A stretch of 15,730 nucleotides of DNA from Dictyocoela muelleri (lineage: Eukaryota; Microsporidia), in contig SDVU01000292.1 in NCBI GenBank assembly GCA_016256075.1, forward strand, positions 1 to 15,730, in the 5' to 3' direction. The translations under genes and the position numbers were made by a program. The notes under the pieces are model-generated. The model was not told the origin of the DNA and ran no database searches. It worked only from the letters and a program-made list of their open reading frames with translations. Below, in pieces: positions 8,425 to 15,655 of the stretch (the stretch's first letter is position 1; each line of letters begins with the position of its first letter).

Positions 8425-9376
8425 TTATGCATTAATAAAGGAATGAATACCCTCGGCATAGTTGTTGGTTCTACCTCTTAATACTCCTGATTGTGAACAT
8501 ATCTCTCTTGCGAACAATGCTCTAGTTCCAGATACCCAAACATCTTCAACATAGTTAATAAGTAAATCTATTTGCCAATTTGGATTTAAAAAGGAAGATT
8601 TTTTTATAACCCAACCATCATCAATTTTACTAATTGGAATATGTGTCAATGATGTTATCATTTGAACAGATTCTCGAAAAATTTTGGTCTTCATTAAACA
8701 ATTATTTAAGACCAAAGTCAACAAGTTTGTCCATATTGCTTGACCTTAGTGGAAAAAAACAACCTTTTATTTCTATTGTTGGAAATTTGGTTTTTATGGC
8801 ATTATACGCAGTATATTCAAAACATTTGCATTATATCGGGGTTAAATATAATTTGATTTTGTAATGATGCTGCTTTGATTTTTTGAAACATTAAAGTATA
8901 TGTTTCTTCTGTTTTCCCACTAAGGAAGCAGTATAATATGGGGGAACATTGAGTATTTAATTCTGTATGGATGATGCACAACTGAAAAAAACTCATTTAG
9001 CGCAGCTTTAAATGTTCAATCCATATAAATTTTCAAATGATTGAAATTACAGAAGTTATTAAGAAACTATTATTACCTAAAATAAGTATAGGATCATTTA
9101 CTGCTTCGTGAAAATTCAACATGTCTCCTCCGTCAGGTAATAAAACAAGCTTTGGTCTTGGTTTTCAATCAAATTTCTATGTGAAGAAAGATAAAATTCT
9201 CTTTTTATTCTATAAATAATACTTTTCAAGCTAAAAAAAGTATGAAAATGTTTGAGTAAAAATGGATTGTATTTGTAAGCCATGCGTAAGATAGAAACGA
9301 CATCACTAAATGCAGTTTGTGCAGAAATTAAAGGATATTCTTTTATTTTTTGTTTTAAAATGTCTACAAATAACAT
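8425..9376 (-). pseudogene. MULE transposase relic
   Basis: Read on the minus strand from 9376: ISAQTAFSDVVSILRMAYKY (N-terminal part); then at about 9020-9040 a D-stop-TFKAAL stretch corresponding to the DGTFK motif of MULE enzymes; FFSVVHHPYRI and PLSGKTEETYTLMFQKIKAA in the catalytic domain; FPTIEIKGCFF near 8765-8800; and finally DDGWVIKK, YVEDVWVSGTRALFAREICS and RTNNYAEGIHSFINA, which is the TNN-E-H signature of the family. The order and spacing are right for a Mutator-like transposase. Pieces lie in different frames with internal stops, so it is dead. Confidence 0.85.
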
Positions 9377-9384
9377 TTTTAAGA

Positions 9385-9545
9385 TTTTTTCTCGACTGTA
9401 GTGTGTTCGTGCTCTCTATTCAAAAAAGTGGCCATTTTCCGTAAAATAACACAAACAGAACATTTTCAACATAACATCTCCAATGGGTTTAATTACTATT
9501 CATATTAGACCTTTTCTTATAATAAAGAAGGTATCCATTAAATAC
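9385..9545 (-). pseudogene. FLYWCH-like zinc finger relic upstream of the MULE transposase
   Basis: Just 5' of the transposase the minus strand reads YKKRSN, then THWRCY near 9467-9487, and further on LNREHEHTTVEKKS near 9385-9425. The WRC and H-x-H pieces match the zinc-binding pattern (YWRC ... C ... HxH) of FLYWCH fingers, which MULE transposases of several eukaryotes carry at their N-terminus for DNA binding. The pieces are in different frames, with a stop between YKKR and WRC. The assignment rests on two short motifs and on position. Confidence 0.5.
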
Positions 9546-9616
9546 AGGTAGCATTTTTCCACTTTTTACTTGAACCCATAGTATTTCTGTCATTTAGGGG
9601 CTATAAAAATATTTTT

Positions 9617-9691
9617 AGACACGAATGAAACTAAATACGAATAGAACTCGACACAAATGGAACTGGACACAAATGGGTCGGTCACGAATGG
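9617..9691. repeat. 16-bp minisatellite, right MULE end (about 4.75 units)
   Basis: Read on the minus strand, the units are variants of CATTTGTGTCCAGTTC in 16-base steps, the same family as the array at 7988-8143 but in the opposite direction. It has half as many units and more changes, so the two arms have grown or shrunk independently since insertion. Confidence 0.88.
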
Positions 9692-9700
9692 CCCTCCCCT

Positions 9701-9960
9701 CTAATTTTTTGCTAAAATTGCTTATTTATAGGCATTTTTTAAAATATATCTAAAATATGCTCTATAAGAAAGATAGGAATTATGAGCATTACAAGAATTT
9801 TTGGCTGATCTAATTAAACCTGTGTTTTTTCGTGATTTTTTGTCTTTTTATTAATAAATACTATGTTTTTTCTTTATATAGTACGATTTAATATTTTTTA
9901 GATGATCGGAAGCGTGTGTGAGACCCAGAAAGACTTTAAAAATTATATCCAGACATTTAA
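9701..9960. other. AT-rich spacer with no recognised feature
   Basis: Between the MULE end and the next foldback element I see no gene. An imperfect hairpin around 9727-9765 (TATAGGCATTTT against AAATATGCTCTATA) is the only structure. An open frame beginning near 9918 runs into the GC-rich tip of the next element and is not convincing. Confidence 0.5.
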
Positions 9961-10581
9961 TATGTCGCGCGCGCAGCGCGCGACCTGTCCCAAAACCGAA
10001 AGTTTTTATAATTTTAACTTATACACTCTTATTATATATATCGATTTTTATTAATTTCATTTTATTAAATTTTTGTAAATTTTTTGTTGACAGCGAAAGT
10101 TGACCACGCTAGTTCATTTTCAATTCAATTCATCATAATCTCTAGGCAAATAAATTCAAAATTTATATGTTTACTGATTATTAATTAATAATTTTTGTAA
10201 AATAACATTTTTTCGTAATAACAGTATTTTTAAAAAAAGTAATTAAAATCTTGAATATATGATTTATGATATTTATAATAAATTATAAATATAATAATTT
10301 ATAAAATTTAAAATTTAAGTTATCAATAAAAATTTTCATATTTAATTATTAAATTTAATAGTTAAATATATTAAATGAATTAATTATAGTGTTGTGGCTC
10401 AGTGGTAATCGTGAAACTTATAAACAAAGAATTAGCAGGTTCAACCCAGCTGTCTACAAAAAATTTACAAAAATTAATAAAATAAAATTAATAAAAATCG
10501 ATATATATAATAAAAGTGTATAATTAAAAATTAAAAAAAACTTTCGGTTTTGGGGCGGTCGCGCGCTGCGCGCGTGACATA
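9961..10581. mobile_element. Foldback element with GC-rich tips and 134-bp inverted repeats
   Basis: The left arm 9961-10094 and right arm 10449-10581 are reverse complements over about 134 bases at roughly 90%. They run from the TATGTC and CGCGCGCAGCGCGCGACC tip through CCAAAACCGAAAGTTTT, TATATATCGATTTTTATTAA and TGTAAATTTTTTGT to GACAGC. The ends can be read as TA-TGTC and GACA-TA, which would fit a TA target duplication, but the tip is palindromic so this is weak. The loop (10095-10448) codes for no protein and carries a tRNA-like relic. A related tip is at 5415-5440. Confidence 0.85.
10388..10458 (+). pseudogene. tRNA-like relic with internal Pol III A and B boxes
   Basis: TGGCTCAGTGG at 10395-10405 fits the A-box consensus TRGCNNAGYGG exactly, and GGTTCAACCC at 10438-10447 fits the B box. 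They start 43 bases apart, as in an intron-less tRNA gene. The cloverleaf is poor: the D stem and acceptor stem do not pair, and the anticodon arm keeps about three pairs. It is therefore not a working tRNA. It could be a dead tRNA gene or a SINE-like Pol III promoter captured in the loop of the foldback element. Confidence 0.55.
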
Positions 10582-10629
10582 ATATATCACAATTCTCTTC
10601 ATTTGACATATTTCATTGAATTAAAGATT

Positions 10630-10690
10630 ATTTAAGATTTTTAAGATTTTTAAGATTTTTAAGATTTTTTAAGATTTTTTAAGATTTTTG
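10630..10690. repeat. Short tandem repeat of TTAAGATTTT type
   Basis: TTTAAGATTTTTAAGATTTT continues for about six units of 9 to 11 bases, with unit length drifting by the number of T. It lies directly inside the possible hAT end that follows, and might be part of its subterminal sequence. Confidence 0.85.
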
Positions 10691-10752
10691 GCTCCGAATA
10701 AATTTTTTCGTATGGAAAAGGGGTCCACGCATCACAAAAGTTTGAAAAACTG
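10691..10752 (-). mobile_element. Possible end of a hAT transposon
   Basis: Read on the minus strand from 10752 the sequence is CAGTTTTTCAAACTTTTGTG, then ATGCGTGGACCCCTTTTCC. This closely resembles the ends of hAT elements of the Charlie/Tip100 kind (CAGT-TTTTCAAACTTTT ... GCGGACCCCT). The element would extend leftwards, but I find no matching left end or hAT transposase in the window. Assignment is from memory of family ends only. Confidence 0.4.
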
Positions 10753-10883
10753 CTATAAACGATACAGGTTTTTATTTTACTTCTATAAGTAACTTTATTT
10801 TATTGTTTTCTTGTTTATTTAAAATGACTGCACCAATAATTAGTGGTTACAGGATTATTTTAAAAAACTCTTACAGGGTCATG

Positions 10884-10949
10884 CATTAATATATACAAAA
10901 ATTTTCATTAATATATACAAAAATTTTCAATAATACATACAAAAATTGG
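10884..10949. repeat. 22-bp tandem triplication at the edge of a MITE
   Basis: Three 22-base units beginning CATTAATATATACAAAAATT follow one another. The first two are identical and the third differs at six positions, the last two of which (GG at 10948-10949) are already the first bases of the palindromic MITE. The repeat therefore borders the MITE, perhaps as slippage at an insertion or repair site. Confidence 0.8.
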
Positions 10950-11166
10950 TACTTACCCGGGTTAGGGACCTGAAAAAAATGAGCTCAAGAAAAAGTATAA
11001 ATATTAAAGAATCATAAAATTCTCTGCTATTTAATAATCCTGAAATATTTTAATTTATATAAAAAAATATTCCAGGATTATTAAATAGCAGAGAATTTTA
11101 TGATTCTTTAATATTTATACTTTTTCTTGAGCTCATTTTTTCAGGTCCCTAACCCGTTGTAGTACC
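10948..11166. mobile_element. Foldback MITE 3, 219-bp palindrome
   Basis: The left half, from GGTACTTACCCGGGTTAGGG, is the near-exact reverse complement of the right half, which ends CCCTAACCCGTTGTAGTACC. Arms of about 100 bases enclose an AT-rich centre near 11050. Its ends match those of MITE 1 and the half copy at 5310 (consensus GGTWCTMCAACGGGTTA). It abuts the N-terminal end of the Tc1/mariner transposase relic, and may have disrupted it or simply landed beside it. No protein is encoded. Confidence 0.9.
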
Positions 11167-12240
11167 AGAAAAGACAGGTAATTACAAAACATACATTGCA
11201 AAGCTTCATTGATTTGCAAGGCAGGGAACTTTCATTTAGTGAGATGGCCTCAATGCTAAATATTTCAATGAGTACAGTTAGAAGGCTTTATTCAGATATC
11301 TTCAGGGCAAATACTTAGATATTTCTCAGTTTAAAACATCGTCCGAAAAGAAAAGCTGCACATTGAAAAATACAGTTTTTGAAAAAAGTATCTTAGCCTC
11401 TGAAATAGCAACAAACCCATGTTTGAGCTTAAAGTCGTTAGCATCAACGCTATCTACATATAATAGTACAGGTTCTTACTCCACGTCTACAGTATCAAGA
11501 TTACTTAAAAAAATGAACTATACAAGAAAAACTTTAACCTTAGTACCAATAAACAGAAAAAGCAATTCAAATAAAACTGTAAAAGCTCAATACGGGGCTT
11601 CTATGAATATTTTAACTGACGATAGACTTATTTTTCTTGATGAAACCGGGTTCAATCTGCATCTAACACAAAAAAAGGTGTATTCACCGAAAAATACAAA
11701 GGCTTTTATAAACGTTCCAAACTCTTAAGGTGTAAACGTCTCTCTTTTATGTGCTATAACCAGTGCAGGTGTTCTGGCTCATGAAATAAAAATAGGCAGT
11801 TTTAAGTCTTCTGATATCTTAGAATTTATTGGATCTAAACTTGCATCATTGGAACCAAATGATCGAAAATATATAATAATAGATAATCCTCTATCGATAA
11901 GACTGCTGAAGTCCGCGAAGCTCTAAATAGGAAAAACTACATCCTTATGTTTTTACCCTTTTATTCTCCACAACTCAATCCAATCGAAGAGTCCTTTTCT
12001 TGTCTCAAAGCTCGTGTCAAACAACGACCAATGTCTACTAACAGCCAAACTCTTATCAGTACAATTAAAGATGTGTTGAAAATGATAACTTTATTATGAC
12101 AGGTTATTTTGAACACATGAGAAGCTTGGTTGAAAAGGCCATGGTACAAGCAGATTTCATTTATAAAAACTTTGCTTTTGTTTATCTATTTATTCTTTCA
12201 AACTTATTATTTGATGTTTTTTTCTTTTTCTTTGCTTGAT
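11167..12240 (+). pseudogene. Tc1/mariner-superfamily transposase, broken
   Basis: An N-terminal helix-turn-helix reads ELSFSEMASMLNISMSTVRR at 11226-11285, followed by HRPKRKAAH, a basic linker. A second DNA-binding part and the catalytic domain follow: FLDETGFNLHL (first D, 11639), KYIIIDN (second D, 11882), then FLPFYSPQLNPIEE (catalytic E near 11986). The D-to-E gap is about 34 residues, as in DD34E enzymes. The C-terminus runs to a stop near 12240. There are in-frame stops near 11320 and at 11726-11728, one frameshift between the first HTH and the central part, and another between the second D and the E. The central open frame begins with TTG, not ATG. It is a dead copy of a cut-and-paste transposase. 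Confidence 0.88.
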
Positions 12241-12337
12241 TTACACACGTAAATATAATTAAAAAATAAAATTCTACAATTTATTACAAATGGGTCAAAA
12301 AAATGTCTCCTCATACATTTTTTAAGAAATTGTTATG

Positions 12338-12553
12338 CAGTCGGCGGCGAAATTTTAAACAATATTACTTTTAATGAGCTAAAATTAAAATTAACTCACA
12401 AAACACATTTAAAAACGTCGTTAAAATAACCTTTTGTCGTCTTAAAACTCTTTAGCTATCCATATTTCACTTTAGTATAAAATAAACAAAGGTAAAAATA
12501 CAAACATTGGCGAAATTTTAAACATTTTAGGGGTAAAATTTCGCCAATGACTG
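12338..12553. mobile_element. Small MITE with CAGT ends, Tc1/mariner-like
   Basis: CAGTCGGCGGCGAAATTTTA at 12338-12357 faces CAGTCATTGGCGAAATTTTA read on the minus strand from 12553; 17 of 20 bases match. CAGT ends fit Tc1/mariner, and TA follows at 12554-12555, though the left flank is TG. A third copy of the motif, CATTGGCGAAATTTTA at 12505-12520, makes a perfect 16-bp hairpin with 12534-12549. It starts about 100 bases after the transposase relic, so it could instead be the right end of that transposon with internal repeats. Confidence 0.6.
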
Positions 12554-12578
12554 TACACTAAAAAATAATTAGAAAATG

Positions 12579-12776
12579 AAGATGTGGTCTATAACAATGC
12601 AAAATGTGGTCTATAAAAATGCTAGGTGTGGTCTATAAAAATGCAAAATGTGGTCTATAAAAATGCAAGGTGTGGTCTATAAAAATGCAAAATGTGGTCT
12701 ATAAAAATGAAAGATGTGGTCTATAAAAATGCAAGATGTGGTCTATAAAAATGAAAGATGAGGTCTATAAAAATGA
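12579..12776. repeat. 22-bp minisatellite, nine exact-length units
   Basis: Nine units of exactly 22 bases follow one another, each holding GGTCTATAAAAATG (ATAACAATG in the first unit) and a variable four-base start such as AAAA, TAGG, AAGG or AAGA. In the middle of the array the units alternate between two variants, suggesting that a two-unit block was duplicated. Each unit has a TATAAAA run. No spacers occur, so it is not a CRISPR array, and no open frame uses it. Confidence 0.93.
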
Positions 12777-12909
12777 ATAACTCTGTAACTATTAACTATA
12801 TATGTATAAACTATGCAACTATATAAATGTATAATTATATAACTGTATAACTATATATAAATACACATTTGTTACAGTATATTATAGCTTATTAAGACTT
12901 TGAGCATAC

Positions 12910-13206
12910 AAAGTTGAATTGAGGTACCTAATTTTTTGTGTATTTTAAAATAAACAACCCCTGTTTTGAATGGACAGACAATGAAAATAAAATGAAAAAA
13001 AATTAAAAAAACGCTAAATAATATAAATAACATACAGAATGATTTATTTCGTAAAAATACATCATTCTATATGTTATTTATATTATTTAGCACTTCTTTT
13101 TTTCATTTTTTTTTATTTTTTAATTTTTTTTATTGTCTACCATTTCAAAACAGGGGTTGTTAATTTCTCAATATTCACCCTAAATTAGGGGCCTCAATGC
13201 AACTTT
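12910..13206. mobile_element. Foldback MITE 4, long inverted repeat
   Basis: The outer arm AAAGTTGAATTGAGG at 12910 is mirrored by AAAGTTGCATTGAGG on the minus strand from 13206. The middle part AACAACCCCTGTTTTGAA at 12953 is mirrored exactly up to 13161, and GCTAAATAATATAAATAACA near 13013 is mirrored near 13091. The centre is near 13050. The inner 210 bases match better than the outer flanks, so either the outer arms are older or two nested palindromes are present. No coding capacity is seen. Confidence 0.8.
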
Positions 13207-13590
13207 CAACCTACGCCTTCGGTGTTAAATTAGCGGTAATCAAGTTAATAATAAATTTTAAATTAAAAAAAGCAATATATACAATAGAAATCTTTGATTT
13301 ATACTCTTGTATATTACCATTTTTAAAATAAGATTTTTTTTTGTTAACTTGAATTTCTAATATCACTCCGAGAGATTCTAAAACATCTTTTTATCATTTT
13401 TTTCTTTTTCTAGGTCTAATTTTTGGTCATTTGACAGACTCAGCGCCAAAATACGAGTTTTATACAAGAATTTATTTCGCAATATTCTACAATATACGAG
13501 ATATGTAAAAATTTTACAATTATATAGGTTATTTTAAAATAATATATATATTGGCGATATTAATATAAAAAAACACATATAACTATTTAA
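13207..13590. other. AT-rich stretch with no recognised feature
   Basis: After the palindrome I see no open frame, repeat or RNA gene here. The sequence is AT-rich with scattered stops in all frames. Confidence 0.5.
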
Positions 13591-13593
13591 TTT

Positions 13594-14150
13594 TGGATAT
13601 CATATGAAAGAGTAATTGATGATATCCCTATAACTACACAAACGCCAAAAAGGTGACACAGAAAACAAAACATAGGTGTTGGATAGTTTCACCCAACATC
13701 GATAAATTATTTTTGTATTACAAAAAGTATAATAAGTTGTTGGTTATAAATTAAACAAATTTATAAAGCTAGTGACTTATTAAATTAAAATATAAATTTT
13801 TCATATGAATATATTTTTAAACAAGCATGGAAAAATATATGATATATGAAAATATGGAAGAGCATTTGAAAATATAATCAGGAGGAAACAAAAAAAATAT
13901 ATAACATATAGATTTCTGACGATTCAAATATTTTTAATTGTACGAGATTTAGGTATGAACTCATCTATAGCGAGTTTAAGTCAAACTATAGATTTAACAA
14001 TATCTGCTCTCTAGACTTGTAGCCTCTCTTCAGATTTAAAAGCTTTAATTGGTAATATAATAGATTATGATTCTAAATAAAAATAAGCGCGAAAGCAATA
14101 TAAAGATCCATATTTTAAATATTGTTATAAATAACCCGTAGATATATAAA
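13594..14150 (+). pseudogene. Decayed coding-like stretch, family unknown
   Basis: From about 13598 one frame reads ISYERVIDDIPITTQTPKR, stop, HRKQNIGVG, stop, FHPTS. Further on, in another frame near 13885-14070, it reads KKYITYRFLTIQIFLIVRDL, then GMNSSIASLSQTIDLTISAL, stop, TCSLSSDLKALIGNIIDYD. The composition is protein-like between stops. I know no family with these strings. A small hairpin, GTGTTGG against CCAACAT, lies at 13677-13700. It may be a dead host gene or a dead element, or a run of luck in AT-rich DNA. Confidence 0.25.
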
Positions 14151-14315
14151 ATTTACTAGATATAAACAAGTATTAAATTTTGTATAACCCTTTTTCAATC
14201 CATTTTCATTATATAAATTGTTAAATAGAGATTTTTAGGGAATTTATTTTATTTTACTTTGAAACATATCCTATTCTCTTAATTTTTAAAGCTTTTAAAT
14301 TTAAGAATCCTCTAG

Positions 14316-14710
14316 GTCAATGGAGAACATAATATATCAATTGAAATGGAATCTTCTATAAACATTTTGAAGATTGAAATATAATTCGAACCTTGAAATG
14401 GACAAAAAGAATTTTGGGAATAGATTAATGAGAGTCTAATAATCGATCCTTTCGCTCAATATGCCGAATCGAAGGTATTTCGGTCAATAAATCACACCTA
14501 TGTATCATGGTCAAGTGAAAAATTATAAAAATTCACAGAGGAAAAAAACTTCTATTATACAGAGAATATGCGTAAAATTTACAAAGAGAGTCGACGTTAT
14601 TAATAACATAGTGATGTAAAAACAGCTTTGAGGACTTCGACAAATTTGTTTCGCAGTATTTTGTGTCATTTTTGCGAAAAAAAACGATTTTTTTCCTTAA
14701 AATATAAATA
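14316..14710 (+). pseudogene. Decayed coding-like stretch, family unknown
   Basis: One forward frame reads, with about seven stops, ISIEMESSINILKIEI, then QKEFWE, then INESLIIDPFAQYAESKVFR, SINHTYVSWSSEKL, KFTEEKNFYYTENMRKIYKE, and at the end HSDVKTALRTSTNLFRSILC. The pieces between stops stay in a single frame over about 130 codons and look like soluble protein. No family is recognised. The frame is interrupted only by stops and not by shifts, which fits slow decay of a once real gene. Confidence 0.3.
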
Positions 14711-15344
14711 TTAACATATAATAAAAAATATTGACATATAATATATAAAATATAATATTAACATATGATATATAATATTAACATAAAATTTCTATTTTAT
14801 AAATATATATTACATGTTGACAATATCCATAATTTTTATACCATACAGTTGCTTGGATCATTTTATTCAGTATATTGTATTAAGTATTTATATTATACGA
14901 TACTATTTATCTAACCAGGTATTTCGCTGTATATGTGATTTTTTTAACAATTGCACGGCACTATACATTCAATTAGAACCTTTATAAGTTTTTTTTATAG
15001 ATTAACTACTTTTACTGATGTCTTGGCTCTCATATCTCATTTAATATGTGAGTCTATTATGGTCATCGTCATAATGTTAACAAGTCTTATTCATCAAAAG
15101 ACGCTGGAATAGCTGTATATTGCCACTACTAATGTTATATAGAATTGGCCGCTTACTTTAACTCTCTATTATTGAATAAAGAGACCCACGTGGTATACGA
15201 ACAATATAAATAAATTTTATTTTATAAGTGTGAACCACTAATATACATATTATATTTAATATTATATATATTAATATTATATATCATATGTTAATATTAT
15301 ATATTAAACGTTGATATTTTATATGTTAATATTACTGTATCCCC
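14711..15344. repeat. AT-rich module between 28-bp perfect inverted repeats
   Basis: A 28-base segment at 14753-14780, beginning TAATATTAACATATGATATA, is exactly repeated in reverse complement at 15272-15299. Both sit in tracts of TAATATTAACATA-like tandem units (about 14700-14785 and 15250-15335). The 490 bases between them carry no gene I can recognise. They may be the inverted ends of an old AT-rich element, or two halves of a larger AT minisatellite. Confidence 0.45.
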
Positions 15345-15560
15345 CCCCTCGAAATGTTCGACCCCCAAAACCCGATTCTCCAAAAAATGCCCAATTCCCC
15401 TTCAAAAATGCCCAATCTCTCTTCAAAAATGCCCAATCTCCCAAAATGCCCAATCTCCCAATGCCTTATCCCCCGATTTCCCTATCCTCCAAATGCCCTA
15501 TTTCTAAAATTTCAAATCTCTAAAATGACATATCTTTAAAATTCCATAACTCAAAATGTC
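15345..15560. repeat. C-rich, G-poor degenerate tandem repeat
   Basis: After a run of eight C at 15342, units of about 15 to 21 bases built on AAAATGCCCAATCTCC follow one another, becoming AT-rich to the right as AAAATGACATATCTTT and AAAATGTCATATTTTC. The forward strand has very few G between 15360 and 15540, so the minus strand carries several runs of three or more G. Short open frames across it are repeat artefacts. Confidence 0.85.
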
Positions 15561-15655
15561 ATATTTTCTAATTGTTTATAAATATTTGTTGGTTTAAAAA
15601 GTAAATTCTAAAAAAAATTTTATATCTAACAATTAATAATTTAAAAAAAATAGCT

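Larger units (their letters stand above)
7985..9700 (-). mobile_element. MULE DNA transposon with minisatellite inverted ends, decayed
   Basis: Two arrays of the same 16-bp unit lie in opposite orientation at 7988-8143 and about 9617-9691. Both are followed inward by the shared AAAATTTTTATAGCC-like block (8144-8164 and 9598-9616). Between them the minus strand carries a decayed MULE transposase and zinc finger. The array thus belongs to the terminal inverted repeats. A rough 9-10 base likeness, CAATTTTTG at 7972 against TAATTTTTTG at 9702, may be the target duplication. The interior is about 1.45 kb. Coding frames are broken in many places. Confidence 0.8.

Noticed and set aside
8634-8864. 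76-residue forward frame
   Set aside because: Antisense to the MULE transposase relic.
9918-10103. 61-residue forward frame starting MRPRKT
   Set aside because: It crosses the boundary and GC-rich tip of a foldback element; the residues come from the inverted repeat.
10388-10458. Functional tRNA gene
   Set aside because: A and B boxes are good but the D, acceptor and most of the anticodon stems do not pair.
11961-12149. 62-residue minus-strand frame
   Set aside because: It is antisense to the C-terminal part of the Tc1/mariner transposase, including the NPIEE motif.
12579-12776. CRISPR array
   Set aside because: The 22-bp units abut with no unique spacers and the context is eukaryotic; the same reasoning applies to 7988-8143.
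14620-14670. Copia-type reverse transcriptase motif (DVKTAL)
   Set aside because: The six-residue likeness is not supported by any neighbouring copia motif upstream or downstream.
15311-15539. Two overlapping Pro/Asn-rich frames
   Set aside because: Both are translations of the C-rich tandem repeat in different phases.
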